Source of the DNA: Pseudazoarcus pumilus_A
GTDB lineage: Bacteria > Pseudomonadota > Gammaproteobacteria > Burkholderiales > Rhodocyclaceae
DNA length: 14,073 bases
Assembly (NCBI GenBank): GCA_033837965.1
Contig: JAJLLM010000042.1
Location: 1 to 14,073, forward strand
Direction: 5' to 3'
Shown: piece by piece, positions 1-6,790 of the stretch
Position numbering within the stretch: the stretch's first letter is position 1
Layout: each line of letters begins with the position of its first letter
Program-made: the position numbers and the translations under genes
Notes under the pieces: generated by a model
Database searches by the model: none
What the model was told of the DNA's origin: nothing
The model's input: only the letters and a program-made list of their open reading frames with translations

Positions 1-807
1 CATGCCGCCCAGATCGACGGCGCGCTCGGAGTTGTAGCAGGTCGCCGCGGCGAAGCGGCCGGTGTAGTCGGCGTCGACGTTGTCGAGGTTGCCGTCGACG
101 ATCACCTGGAAGGCCATGGTCATCGATTCGGCGTCGATGACGTTGAACATGGTGTAGGCGTTCTTGTCGGTGATGTCGGTGATCTTGCCGTCGTTCGGGT
201 GCGGGATGATGAACTCGGCGTTGGCGAACACGTACTTGGTGTGCGGCACCTTCTGCAGGCGCAGGCCGTGGATGGCCTGCACGTTCGGCACGGTCAGCAT
301 CTTGTCGCACTTCATGATGTCGAGACGGATGCGCGCGACGCGGGTGTTGGCCTTGTCGTTGATGAACAGGTACTTGCCGTCGTACTTGCCGTCGGTCATC
401 GAGATGTGCGGGTGGTGGCAGTCGCCGTTGAGGAACTTGGCGCTGTCGCCCATGATGCGGCGGCTCTCGTCGGTCAGGCCCCAGCCGGTGGCGGAATCGA
501 CGTTGAACACCGGAATGCGCATCAGCTCGCGCATCGACGGCACGCCGATCACGCGCACCTCGCCCTGGTGACCACCGCTCCAGAAGCCGTAGTAGTCGTC
601 CAGTTCGCCCGGCCCGACGTGGGCCTTGGCCTGCGATTCCTTGACCTTGGCAGCCCAGGCCTCGCGCGTCATCACGGCCGCGCCACCGAAGGCGGCGGTG
701 CCGGCCAGCGTCGCGCCGGTGACGGCGCTCTTGCCGAGGAAGCCGCGGCGCGCGCGGCCCTTGTCGTCGAGCTCGGCGACGGGCGGCTTGTGTTGTTGGT
801 CTTTCAT
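1..807 (-). CDS. nosZ: Nitrous-oxide reductase NosZ, N-terminal part (gene runs off the left edge)
   Basis: Periplasmic multicopper enzyme that reduces N2O to N2, the last step of denitrification. The first 269 codons are visible and the reading frame is open to base 1. Residues 18-27 (RARRGFLGKS) are a twin-arginine export signal with R20-R21, followed by an Ala/Gly-rich stretch ending near AWA; a Tat signal is typical of clade I NosZ. The C-H-H-P-H motif at residues 130-134 and the histidine in QAIHGLR (H180) match the conserved CuZ ligand regions of the seven-bladed propeller. The rest of the propeller and the CuA cupredoxin domain lie outside the window. The ATG is preceded by a clear AAGGAG Shine-Dalgarno. 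It follows nosR by 43 bases on the same strand, so the two are probably one transcript driven by the FNR-type site upstream of nosR. Identification is firm; activity cannot be judged from the fragment. Confidence 0.97.
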   Translation of the reverse strand, partial: MKDQQHKPPVAELDDKGRARRGFLGKSAVTGATLAGTAAFGGAAVMTREAWAAKVKESQAKAHVGPGELDDYYGFWSGGHQGEVRVIGVPSMRELMRIPVFNVDSATGWGLTDESRRIMGDSAKFLNGDCHHPHISMTDGKYDGKYLFINDKANTRVARIRLDIMKCDKMLTVPNVQAIHGLRLQKVPHTKYVFANAEFIIPHPNDGKITDITDKNAYTMFNVIDAESMTMAFQVIVDGNLDNVDADYTGRFAAATCYNSERAVDLGGM

Positions 808-850
808 CTCATGCACTCCTTGCGGTTGAAGGGTCCGGCGTGTGGCCGGG

Positions 851-3079
851 TTACTGCGAAACGGGTTCGGTGGGCGCCGCGCGCGGGGGCTGCGGAATCA
901 GAGGAATCACGCGCGGGTCACGGGCGGCTGCCTCGCGCTTGCGGCGCTTCTTGTTCTTCAGCACCAGCGGCGGACACTTGTTCTCGTTGTGGTAGGTCAT
1001 CTGGCAATCGAGGCAGTAGTGGCACTCGTTGGCGTTGATGCGCCCGTCCGGATGGATGGCCTGGATCTCGCACTCGTTGGCGCACACCTGGCAGGGCTGA
1101 CCGCATTCCTTGCGGCGCTTGAGCCAGTCGAACAGGCGCAGCTTGGTGGGGATGGCCAGCGCCGCGCCCAGCGGGCAGACGTAGCGGCAATACACCTTGC
1201 GCGTGAAGATGCTGACCACGACCCACGCCGCGGCGTAGGCGACGAACCACCACTGGCGGTCGAAGCGCAGCGTGATGGCGGTCTTGAAGGGCTCGACCTC
1301 GGCGTAGTGTTCGGCGGTGGACAACGATTCGAGCGAGATGCCGAACAGCACCAGCAGCACGATGTATTTCACCGCCCACAGCCGCTCATGCACCGCGAAG
1401 GGAAGTTCGTACTGACGCACCTTGAGCTTGCGTGCGGCCTCATTGACCAGTTCCTGCAGCGCGCCGAACGGACACAGCCAGCCGCAGAACACGCCGCGCC
1501 CCCACAGCAGGATGCTGGCCGCGGTGAAGGTCCAGAGGATGAAGATCACCGGATCGCTGAGGAACAGCTCCCAGTGGAAGCCCTGCACCAGCGAATGCGC
1601 GAAGGTCAGCACATTGACGATGGACAGCTGCCCCAGCGCATACCAGCCGATGAACACCACCGTGAACACCAGGTAGCCGCGACGCAGCCAGTGCAGGAAG
1701 GCCGGCCGGCGGGTGAATTTGTCCTGCAGGAACAGGATCACCGTGAGCAGCGCCAGCGCCACGCAGATCACGCCGATCTGGAAGCTGCGCTGGTACCAGA
1801 CGTTGACCCATACCGGGCGCTCGGCTTCCGCCGCGGCGGCCAGTTCCTCGGCGGTGGGCTGCGGGCGGTCGAGGTAGTCCTCGGGCAGTTGGTAGCCCAG
1901 CTCGAAGCTGGTGAACACGCTGTCGACGGGCCCGGTCTGACGGCGCACCAGCAGTTCCAGACTCCACGGCGCACCGGGGTCGAATTCGTGGTGATCGCGC
2001 ACGATGAACACCGACATCTCGTCGAAGTCCGGCGCACCGGCGGCGAGGATGTCGTGCAGACGCTCGTGGTCCATGTCGCGGAAGCTCACGACGTCGCCGT
2101 GCTGGCGCAGCTGCACGCGGTCGAAGATGCCGCCGCGCACGTAGCCCGAGCCCTTGAAGGAATACTCGCCGCGCCCCATCACCGCGATGGCATGTTCATC
2201 GGGCTTCAGCTCTTCCATCAGGAAGCGGTAGCCGTTCTCGCCGAGCAGGTTGCGGCCGATGGTCGGCGCGTTCAGATGCGCGGCGTAGAGATCGATGAAG
2301 GTGTCACCCGCGGTTTCCGGCGTAGCCGCATCGACGCCCTCGGCCTCGCTGCCTGCAAAGGCCGCATCCACGTCGCCGCGCGTCAGATGCAGGCGGCGCA
2401 CCGCGCCGTTGCCGGTGAGCGTGGTCCAGTCGGCCGGCTCATACACGTCCGCGCGAACCATGGCCGGCTTCGCCGTGATCGCCACGTCGCGGATCAGGCC
2501 GAGTTCGGCGGCGACCTCGCGCGCCGCGCGCATCACCACCTCGTTGATCACCATCACCGTCACGGTCGCGCCGGAAACGGCATCCACCGTCACCGCCGCC
2601 GGATCGCGCGAGCGCCCCACCACCACGCGCTGGTCGGCACGGATACCGCTGTAGCCGGCGTTGAAGTCGTGCAGCTTCTGCTCGGGAATGCCGATCAGCA
2701 GGATCGGCTCGTGGTGTTCGAGCACGTAGGCGTCGCGGATCACGCCGTCGGTGTCGAGCACCACGTGCATGTCGATGGGCTTGCCCGAATACGCCGGAAT
2801 ATCGACGATGGGCAGCGTGCGGAAGGCATGACCGACGAGTTTGCCGCCGGCATGGATGGCGCGCACGCCATGCTCGCCGGCCGGTGCATCGACGCGATCG
2901 ACATCGGGAAACACGCTGGCGATGCGCTGGGCCGGCAGGTCGTCGACCGCATGCGCAGGCAGGCTGCCCGCAGCGAGGAGGAGAATCAGTCCGATGAGGG
3001 CGAGAACACTCGCCAGAGCGCCGGTTGCCGGCGGGCGCGATGCATCGGGAATACGTGCGGCACAAGTCTTGAAGGACAT
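851..3079 (-). CDS. nosR: NosR, membrane flavo-iron-sulfur protein required for N2O reduction
   Basis: Full-length NosR (742 residues), thought to supply electrons to NosZ in the periplasm and needed for nos expression. Order of parts: signal sequence with hydrophobic core about 22-38 and an AHA site near 44; periplasmic FMN-binding domain with the flavinylation motif D-x-x-S-G-A-T at 166-172 (T172 the expected covalent FMN site); several membrane helices from about 433 to 628; two C-x-x-x-C-P motifs (C532/C536 and C631/C635) at membrane boundaries; then a polyferredoxin tail with C659, C663, C666, C670 and C686, C689, C692, C702 that can hold two [4Fe-4S] clusters; and a basic Pro-rich C-terminus. 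All signature cysteines are present. The ATG at 3079 has no recognisable Shine-Dalgarno, and a perfect FNR-type site is centred only 40.5 bases upstream, so translation may start from a nearly leaderless message. No other in-frame start keeps the signal peptide. Confidence 0.96.
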   Translation of the reverse strand: MSFKTCAARIPDASRPPATGALASVLALIGLILLLAAGSLPAHAVDDLPAQRIASVFPDVDRVDAPAGEHGVRAIHAGGKLVGHAFRTLPIVDIPAYSGKPIDMHVVLDTDGVIRDAYVLEHHEPILLIGIPEQKLHDFNAGYSGIRADQRVVVGRSRDPAAVTVDAVSGATVTVMVINEVVMRAAREVAAELGLIRDVAITAKPAMVRADVYEPADWTTLTGNGAVRRLHLTRGDVDAAFAGSEAEGVDAATPETAGDTFIDLYAAHLNAPTIGRNLLGENGYRFLMEELKPDEHAIAVMGRGEYSFKGSGYVRGGIFDRVQLRQHGDVVSFRDMDHERLHDILAAGAPDFDEMSVFIVRDHHEFDPGAPWSLELLVRRQTGPVDSVFTSFELGYQLPEDYLDRPQPTAEELAAAAEAERPVWVNVWYQRSFQIGVICVALALLTVILFLQDKFTRRPAFLHWLRRGYLVFTVVFIGWYALGQLSIVNVLTFAHSLVQGFHWELFLSDPVIFILWTFTAASILLWGRGVFCGWLCPFGALQELVNEAARKLKVRQYELPFAVHERLWAVKYIVLLVLFGISLESLSTAEHYAEVEPFKTAITLRFDRQWWFVAYAAAWVVVSIFTRKVYCRYVCPLGAALAIPTKLRLFDWLKRRKECGQPCQVCANECEIQAIHPDGRINANECHYCLDCQMTYHNENKCPPLVLKNKKRRKREAAARDPRVIPLIPQPPRAAPTEPVSQ

Positions 3080-3126
3080 GCCGCCATGTTAAGGACGGGG
3101 TTTTTTACTGCGTTGATGCGAATCAA
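3080..3126 (-). promoter_or_regulatory. FNR/DNR-type activator site and -10 element of nosR
   Basis: Bases 3113-3126 read TTGAT-GCGA-ATCAA, a perfect match to the FNR/ANR/DNR consensus TTGAT-N4-ATCAA. On the minus strand a -10-like TAACAT (3092-3087, 4 of 6 to TATAAT) follows. Taking the hexamer as -12 to -7 gives a transcription start near 3080; placing the box at the canonical class II position -41.5 gives 3078. Both fall on or beside the nosR ATG at 3079. Oxygen limitation (FNR/ANR type) or nitric oxide (DNR type) would be the signal; the sequence alone does not say which protein binds, although a DNR-like gene is encoded at 7233-7925. Confidence 0.85.
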
Positions 3127-3145
3127 TTCACGCAGGCGATGCCTG

Positions 3146-3163
3146 GTCGGCTGCACCGCCGAC
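3146..3163 (-). terminator. Weak hairpin between the MarR gene and nosR
   Basis: A perfect 6-bp stem (GTCGGC / GCCGAC) with a 6-base loop lies 15 bases beyond the stop codon of the MarR-type gene and 20 bases before the nosR activator site. There is no T-run after it on the minus strand, so intrinsic termination is doubtful; it may simply partly separate the two transcripts. Low confidence. Confidence 0.25.
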
Positions 3164-3177
3164 AGCCGTCAGCGGGG

Positions 3178-3618
3178 TTAGGTCTGATCCTCGCTCGGGG
3201 TTCGCGTCACCAGGTTGGCTTCGGTCGGAACCGAGAACACGCCGCGGCGTGCGATCAGTTCGTCACGGTGCAGGCGCGCCAGACGCGTCACCAGCTCGTC
3301 ACCGCGCGGAGTCAGATGGATTTCGACGTTGCGCGCGTCATCCCGCCCGGTGCGACGCTCGACCAGGCCGAGCTTCTCGCAGCGCGAGACCAGTGACACC
3401 ACCCCATGATGATGCGATTGCAGGCGCTCCGCCAATTCGCCCACGTTGGCCCACTGTCGCCCCGGAAAACCCTTCAACTGCAGCAGCATCTGGTACTGCA
3501 GACTGGTGATGCCGTACTCGCGCACCAGCACCTCGGATACGCGCAGATAGCGCCGCAACTGATAGCGGAACTCCGCCAGCGCCTGGATCTCGGCGAGCGG
3601 AATCGAAGAGTTGTTCAT
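3178..3618 (-). CDS. MarR-family transcriptional regulator
   Basis: A 146-residue winged-helix protein of the MarR family. The family signature is visible: an N-terminal helical dimerisation region (EFRYQLRRYLRVSEVLVREY), then ITSLQYQMLLQL, the recognition region VGELAERLQSHHHGVVSLVSRCEKLGLVERR, and the wing with the conserved D-D-A-R-N-V-E-I-H-L-T-P-R-G. Such proteins usually act as dimeric, ligand- or redox-responsive repressors. No ligand can be named. I chose the ATG at 3618; an in-frame ATG at 3651 would add 11 residues, and neither has a strong Shine-Dalgarno. A TATGCT that could be a -10 overlaps the upstream ATG, favouring the shorter form. It is transcribed in the same direction as nosR, 98 bases upstream of it, but the nosR activator site lies between them, so co-transcription is not required. 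Confidence 0.85.
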   Translation of the reverse strand: MNNSSIPLAEIQALAEFRYQLRRYLRVSEVLVREYGITSLQYQMLLQLKGFPGRQWANVGELAERLQSHHHGVVSLVSRCEKLGLVERRTGRDDARNVEIHLTPRGDELVTRLARLHRDELIARRGVFSVPTEANLVTRTPSEDQT

Positions 3619-3694
3619 CGCACAAACCTGATCATGAGTTGATACAAGCATACCCGATCAGACTGCCCGGCGGCGCCCCCCGGTTTTCCCGCAC

Positions 3695-4222
3695 TCAGAC
3701 CGAAAGGCGCACCCCGCCAAAGAAGGTCTCCACTCCCTGCGTACCGAGCGACATGAAGAATGGCGCGGTGTTGCGCGCGATGCGCCCCTCCACCAGCGCG
3801 GTCTGCGCCTTGGGGTCGCCCTGCAGACGCTGATAGTGGGCCACTAAATCATCGTAGCCCTCGACCGCACGTTGCAACTGATGCGCCGAGGCGATCTGCA
3901 TGTAACGGTTGTGCAGATCGAAATCGTCAGCGAACAGGGTTTCGATACGCACCTTGTCGGGGTGGTCGTTCATGACCGTGATGCGCCCTTGCGCGTCATT
4001 GCCGAGCACCGCCTCCGGCGGCACTGAAATGCCGTGTTGCCGGAACAACTTGCCGACATCCGCGGCAAACGCTGCCGTCGCTGCCGGCAGGTCCGCGCCC
4101 TGGATCATCTGCAGCGGAGGCAGACCCGGCAAGGTGGAAGACGGATTGGCTGCATCACGCGGCGCTTGCGCGGCGGATACCGGAACAACGGCCGGCGCTG
4201 CACCCGTGGCTGAGACAAACAT
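3695..4222 (-). CDS. Unrecognised 175-residue protein downstream of nnrS
   Basis: I do not recognise a named family. The start at 4222 is chosen because AGGAG stands 7 bases upstream; an earlier ATG at 4264 lacks this. The first 40 residues are rich in Ala, Pro and Val and contain SAAQA near residue 20, but there is no basic n-region or clear hydrophobic core, so I do not call a signal peptide. Residues 45-170 look like a folded, mostly helical domain. Its most distinctive part, about 77-107, has D-A-Q-G-R-I-T-V-M-N-D-H-P-D-K-V-R-I-E-T-L-F followed by a D-L-H-N-R-Y. My recollection is that similar 'DHPxKxxIExLF' stretches occur in uncharacterised proteobacterial proteins, but I cannot verify it. 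No Cys residue is present, so no thiol or iron-sulfur role is suggested. It begins 69 bases after the nnrS stop, in the same direction, and could be the last gene of that operon. Confidence 0.75.
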   Translation of the reverse strand: MFVSATGAAPAVVPVSAAQAPRDAANPSSTLPGLPPLQMIQGADLPAATAAFAADVGKLFRQHGISVPPEAVLGNDAQGRITVMNDHPDKVRIETLFADDFDLHNRYMQIASAHQLQRAVEGYDDLVAHYQRLQGDPKAQTALVEGRIARNTAPFFMSLGTQGVETFFGGVRLSV

Positions 4223-4291
4223 GAGCGAGCTCCTGACAACATCCGGAGTACGCTCTGCAATCACCGTGCCAGAAGCCTGTCCGTGCCCCGC

Positions 4292-5479
4292 TCAGCGGTC
4301 GGCGCGCGGACGCACCAGCCACGGCGCAAAGCGCAGCACGAACAGGCCCAGCGATGCGGCGAAGCACAGCCCGCTGAACATCACCAGTACGTCATGCAAC
4401 TCACCCCAATACACCGACAGCAGGCGCAATAGCGCGGCCACGATCATCAACGCAAACGCCATTGCCATGCGCGGCGGGGCGGTAATGGCGCGGCCGGTGT
4501 GGCCCAGCGCGGTGCGCGTCATCATGCCGACAGTGAGCACGCCGATGCCGCCGACCGCGATCAGATGCACCGCGCCACTCAGGTACTGCGGTGCCAGCGC
4601 CAGCGTCAGGCCGTATAGCCACACCCCGGCGGCGGTGCTGCCGAAGCCGGCGAACAACACCCACAGCATGGGCTCGCGCACCACGCCGGGATGCCACCAG
4701 CGCGTCATCGAGATCAGGTTGGCCGAAGCCCCCGCCACACCCAGCACGGCCGGCAGCCACGCCGGCACGCCGAAGCCCACAGCGACCGCCGTCAGGAACG
4801 GCAGCGCAATGCCGGCCACCAGCAGCGGCACATGGTTGGGCACTTGCTCAATCTGCAGGCGCTTGGCGGTGAAGAACGGAATCACGCGCAGGCCCATCAG
4901 GAAGATCACCACCGCCACCAGCAGCAGCCCGGTGTGCAACATGCCGCGCAGATCCACCGCCAGCGCACCCGCCACGCCGGCCAGGAACAGCGCATTGGCC
5001 ACGCCGAAGGCCAGCAGCAAGCCGGCCGGCACGAAGTTGCGGCGATTGCCGGTGTTGACGATAGGCGCCAGGAACAGCGCCGCGGCAAACAGGAAGAAGG
5101 CCACCGAGAAGACCGCGCCCGGCCACACCGTGTCCGGTACCACCAGCAACAGCCCGCGCGCGGCCAGCCACAGCGCGACGAGCACGGCCAGCGGCCAGCC
5201 GTGCACCGGCGGCTGACCGGTCCAGGTGGCCACCGCGGTGAGCAGGAAGCCGACGATGATCGCGCCGGCATAGCCCCACACCATTTCGTAGCCGTGCCAC
5301 AGAAAGCCCGGCAAGGCCTCGGTGCCGCCCAGGCCGAAGGCCCAGGCCAGCACAAAGATCGCGCCCTGCACCGCAGCGAGCAGATAGAAGGGCCGGAACG
5401 CAAACGACAGGAAGGCGTTCCAGGACGGCCCCTGCGGCTCGGGCGGCGCGGCGCGAAGATCGAGTCGGATCAGCGTCAT
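4292..5479 (-). CDS. nnrS: NnrS-family membrane protein
   Basis: A 395-residue polytopic protein with about twelve hydrophobic segments, matching NnrS in length and motifs: N-terminal F-R-P-F-Y-L-L-A, W-H-G-Y-E-M-V-W-G-Y near the start of the membrane part, G-L-R-V-I-P-F-F-T in the middle, and the C-terminal H-L-I-A-V-G-G-I-G and M-M-T-R-T-A-L-G-H-T-G-R. NnrS was described as a haem- and copper-containing inner-membrane protein of denitrifiers that eases nitric-oxide stress; the conserved histidines in WHGYE, HLIAVGG and LGHTGR are plausible metal ligands. The start at 5479 is one base after the stop of the DUF2249 gene (TGACATG), which strongly indicates translational coupling and rejects a longer in-frame start at 5614 that would overlap that gene. 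It would be expressed with the HHE/DUF2249 genes from the DNR-type promoter at about 6188. Confidence 0.93.
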   Translation of the reverse strand: MTLIRLDLRAAPPEPQGPSWNAFLSFAFRPFYLLAAVQGAIFVLAWAFGLGGTEALPGFLWHGYEMVWGYAGAIIVGFLLTAVATWTGQPPVHGWPLAVLVALWLAARGLLLVVPDTVWPGAVFSVAFFLFAAALFLAPIVNTGNRRNFVPAGLLLAFGVANALFLAGVAGALAVDLRGMLHTGLLLVAVVIFLMGLRVIPFFTAKRLQIEQVPNHVPLLVAGIALPFLTAVAVGFGVPAWLPAVLGVAGASANLISMTRWWHPGVVREPMLWVLFAGFGSTAAGVWLYGLTLALAPQYLSGAVHLIAVGGIGVLTVGMMTRTALGHTGRAITAPPRMAMAFALMIVAALLRLLSVYWGELHDVLVMFSGLCFAASLGLFVLRFAPWLVRPRADR

Positions 5480-5480
5480 G

Positions 5481-5720
5481 TCAGCCTCCGGCGGGCAGGT
5501 CGGCGCCGGCCGAGGCAATCCGGACGGCCACGCGGCCCTGGCCGTCGTCATGCCATTCAAAGCCGTGACCGTCACGCTCAAGAATGCGCAACAGCGGATA
5601 GGGCACCCGATCAAGCACCAGCGTCAGGGTGTCTCCGGCCGGCAGATCGGCCAGTGCCTCCATGGCGCGCTCGAAGGGTTCCGGCGGCTCCAGGCCACGC
5701 ACGTCGAGCATGTGATTCAT
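5481..5720 (-). CDS. DUF2249 domain protein
   Basis: A 79-residue protein consisting of one DUF2249 domain (TusA-like alpha-beta fold): LDVRGLEPPEPFERAMEAL at the start, the central D-T-L-T-L-V-L-D-R-V-P-Y-P-L-L with the conserved Pro, and a terminal G-F-E-W strand. The function of the family is unsettled. Such domains often sit beside hemerythrin HHE and NnrS genes in denitrifiers, which suggests a part in nitrosative-stress handling. It has no cysteine, so a TusA-like sulfur-transfer mechanism is not available. The ATG overlaps the stop of the upstream HHE gene (ATGA, 5720-5717) and its own stop is one base from the nnrS ATG, so the three form a coupled unit. Confidence 0.85.
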   Translation of the reverse strand: MNHMLDVRGLEPPEPFERAMEALADLPAGDTLTLVLDRVPYPLLRILERDGHGFEWHDDGQGRVAVRIASAGADLPAGG

Positions 5721-6169
5721 ATGCGCACCTCCTCGACCATGTGTTCCATGCGTTCACCCAGCGTAGCCGCTTCGGCGCCCAGCCGCAGGTCGCACATCGG
5801 ATAGAGCACGCTCTCCTCCTTCATGTTGTGCTGCTGCAGCAGGATGAACAGGGTCTCCCCCTCCCCCGCAAAGTCGTCGGCGTCCTGGCGCGCCAGCGCA
5901 TCGGCAACCCGTGCGAGGGCTTCACGCATGGCGGCATGCTCGCTGCGCATCACGCGGGTCGGCCCCTCGGTGATACCGGTGACGGCTTCGAAACGCGGGA
6001 AGAGCAGGGATTCCTCGGCCGCGAAATGGCCTTCGAGTTCGGCACGGAAGGCACCGAAACGCACGCAGGCGAGCGACCAGTCGGCGCGCGCGACGGCACT
6101 CTCGGCGTCGGCAAAGAGGGCATCACACTCGCGGTGATGACGCCCGAGACGGTTGGAAAGGCTTTCCAT
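5717..6169 (-). CDS. Hemerythrin-like HHE domain protein (second copy)
   Basis: A 150-residue four-helix hemerythrin-type protein expected to hold a di-iron centre. Putative ligands appear in the right order: H12 (in RHHRECD), H48 and E52 (GHFAAEESLLFP), H78 (RSEHAAM) and H114 and E118 (QQHNMKEESVLYP). Single-domain HHE proteins of denitrifiers bind O2 or NO, or take part in iron-centre repair; which applies here is not determinable. The ATG follows GGAG by 8 bases and lies 60.5 bases from the centre of a perfect TTGAC-N4-GTCAA box with a well placed -10. It therefore appears to be the first gene of an NO/anaerobiosis-induced unit with DUF2249 (4-base overlap) and nnrS. It is not a simple duplicate of the neighbouring HHE protein: spacing between ligands and overall length differ. 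Confidence 0.9.
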   Translation of the reverse strand: MESLSNRLGRHHRECDALFADAESAVARADWSLACVRFGAFRAELEGHFAAEESLLFPRFEAVTGITEGPTRVMRSEHAAMREALARVADALARQDADDFAGEGETLFILLQQHNMKEESVLYPMCDLRLGAEAATLGERMEHMVEEVRI

Positions 6170-6187
6170 GGTGGGTCTCCGGTAGTC

Positions 6188-6236
6188 TGCCCCGATTGTG
6201 CGAGGCGACTCCGGACCCGACCTTGACGCGAGTCAA
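6188..6236 (-). promoter_or_regulatory. DNR/NNR-type activator site and promoter of the HHE-DUF2249-nnrS unit
   Basis: Bases 6223-6236 read TTGAC-GCGA-GTCAA, a perfect inverted repeat of the FNR/DNR/NNR class. On the minus strand CACAAT (6200-6195) is a -10-like hexamer (4 of 6). If it occupies -12 to -7, the start is at 6188, and the box centre (6229.5) then sits at exactly -41.5, the class II activator position. The leader would be about 19 bases and carries the GGAG before the HHE start. The box overlaps the stop codon of the upstream HHE gene (6235-6233). Confidence 0.85.
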
Positions 6237-6790
6237 TCCGCGGCCGGTGTCGGCGCGCGGCGCCGGTCGGTCATGCGGTGGCTGATGCGGACGACGGCCT
6301 CGGCGCCGAGCATGCGCTCGGCCCACGGCAGGACTTCCTCCTCCTCAAGGCGGATGTGCGTCTCGTAGGCTGCCGCGAAATGCAGCACCTGTTCATCGCC
6401 GAGGGCAGCGGCATGACCCTCGACGATCTGCGTCAGCAACGCACGCACTGCTGCCCAGTGCGCGGCAAGGCTCACGTGGTCCGCCCGTATCCGCGCAACC
6501 AGTGCCTCCAGCCGGCCGCGCTCGGCCGCCTCCACCGCCGCCAGCATGGCCGGCAGCAGATCCTCTTCCTCGTCGAGGTGGTGATTCACCGCGGCAAGGT
6601 CGAAATAGCGCATTACCGCACGCGCCGCGCGCTGCGCCTGTTCGTCCGCACCGTGTTCCGGCAGCCATTGCGCCAGGCGCGTGAGTGTCGTGAGCTGGGC
6701 GCGCATGCGCTCGTGACAGGCGTGCAGCATCTCGAGCGGCTCGTCGAGCCCCGGTGCAGCCGACGGGAGGAGCGAGTCGCCGGAGCTCAC
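6233..6790 (-). CDS. Hemerythrin-like HHE domain protein (first copy)
   Basis: A 185-residue hemerythrin-type protein. Putative iron ligands: H26 (HACHERM), H71 and E75 (NHHLDEEEDLLP), H105 (ADHVSLAAHW) and H145 and E149 (YETHIRLEEEEVLP), a complete set in the usual order. The likely start is GTG at 6790, which overlaps the stop of the SirB2-like gene as GTGA. No good Shine-Dalgarno is seen, so translation probably depends on reinitiation after that gene. The same frame stays open to 7255, but that extension is only a shadow of the SirB2 gene. The 3' end is unusual in carrying the activator box of the next unit over its stop codon. Role inferred from context: binding or removal of NO or O2, or protection of metal centres. 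Confidence 0.87.
   Translation of the reverse strand: MSSGDSLLPSAAPGLDEPLEMLHACHERMRAQLTTLTRLAQWLPEHGADEQAQRAARAVMRYFDLAAVNHHLDEEEDLLPAMLAAVEAAERGRLEALVARIRADHVSLAAHWAAVRALLTQIVEGHAAALGDEQVLHFAAAYETHIRLEEEEVLPWAERMLGAEAVVRISHRMTDRRRAPTPAAD

Noticed and set aside
199..1038. Open frame on the plus strand opposite nosZ
   Set aside because: The minus strand encodes an unmistakable NosZ with Tat signal and copper ligands; the opposite frame has no motif.
3081..3087. Alternative ATG at 3087 as the nosR start
   Set aside because: It is out of frame with NosR and overlaps the predicted -10 element.
842..3181. Long open frame (779 codons) on the plus strand opposite nosR
   Set aside because: It is the antisense of a clear nosR; the translation is rich in His, Arg, Ala and Gln with no family motif, typical of high-GC codon bias.
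3619..3645. TTG/CAA and TGATCA symmetries upstream of the MarR gene as a MarR operator
   Set aside because: The arms are short and imperfect, so I do not list it as a feature; it is mentioned only as a weak hint in the MarR finding.
3909..6226. Two long plus-strand open frames opposite nnrS, DUF2249 and the HHE gene
   Set aside because: Low-complexity Ala/Arg/Thr or Gln/His/Arg translations, no ribosome site, and the opposite strand carries recognised proteins with overlapping starts and stops.
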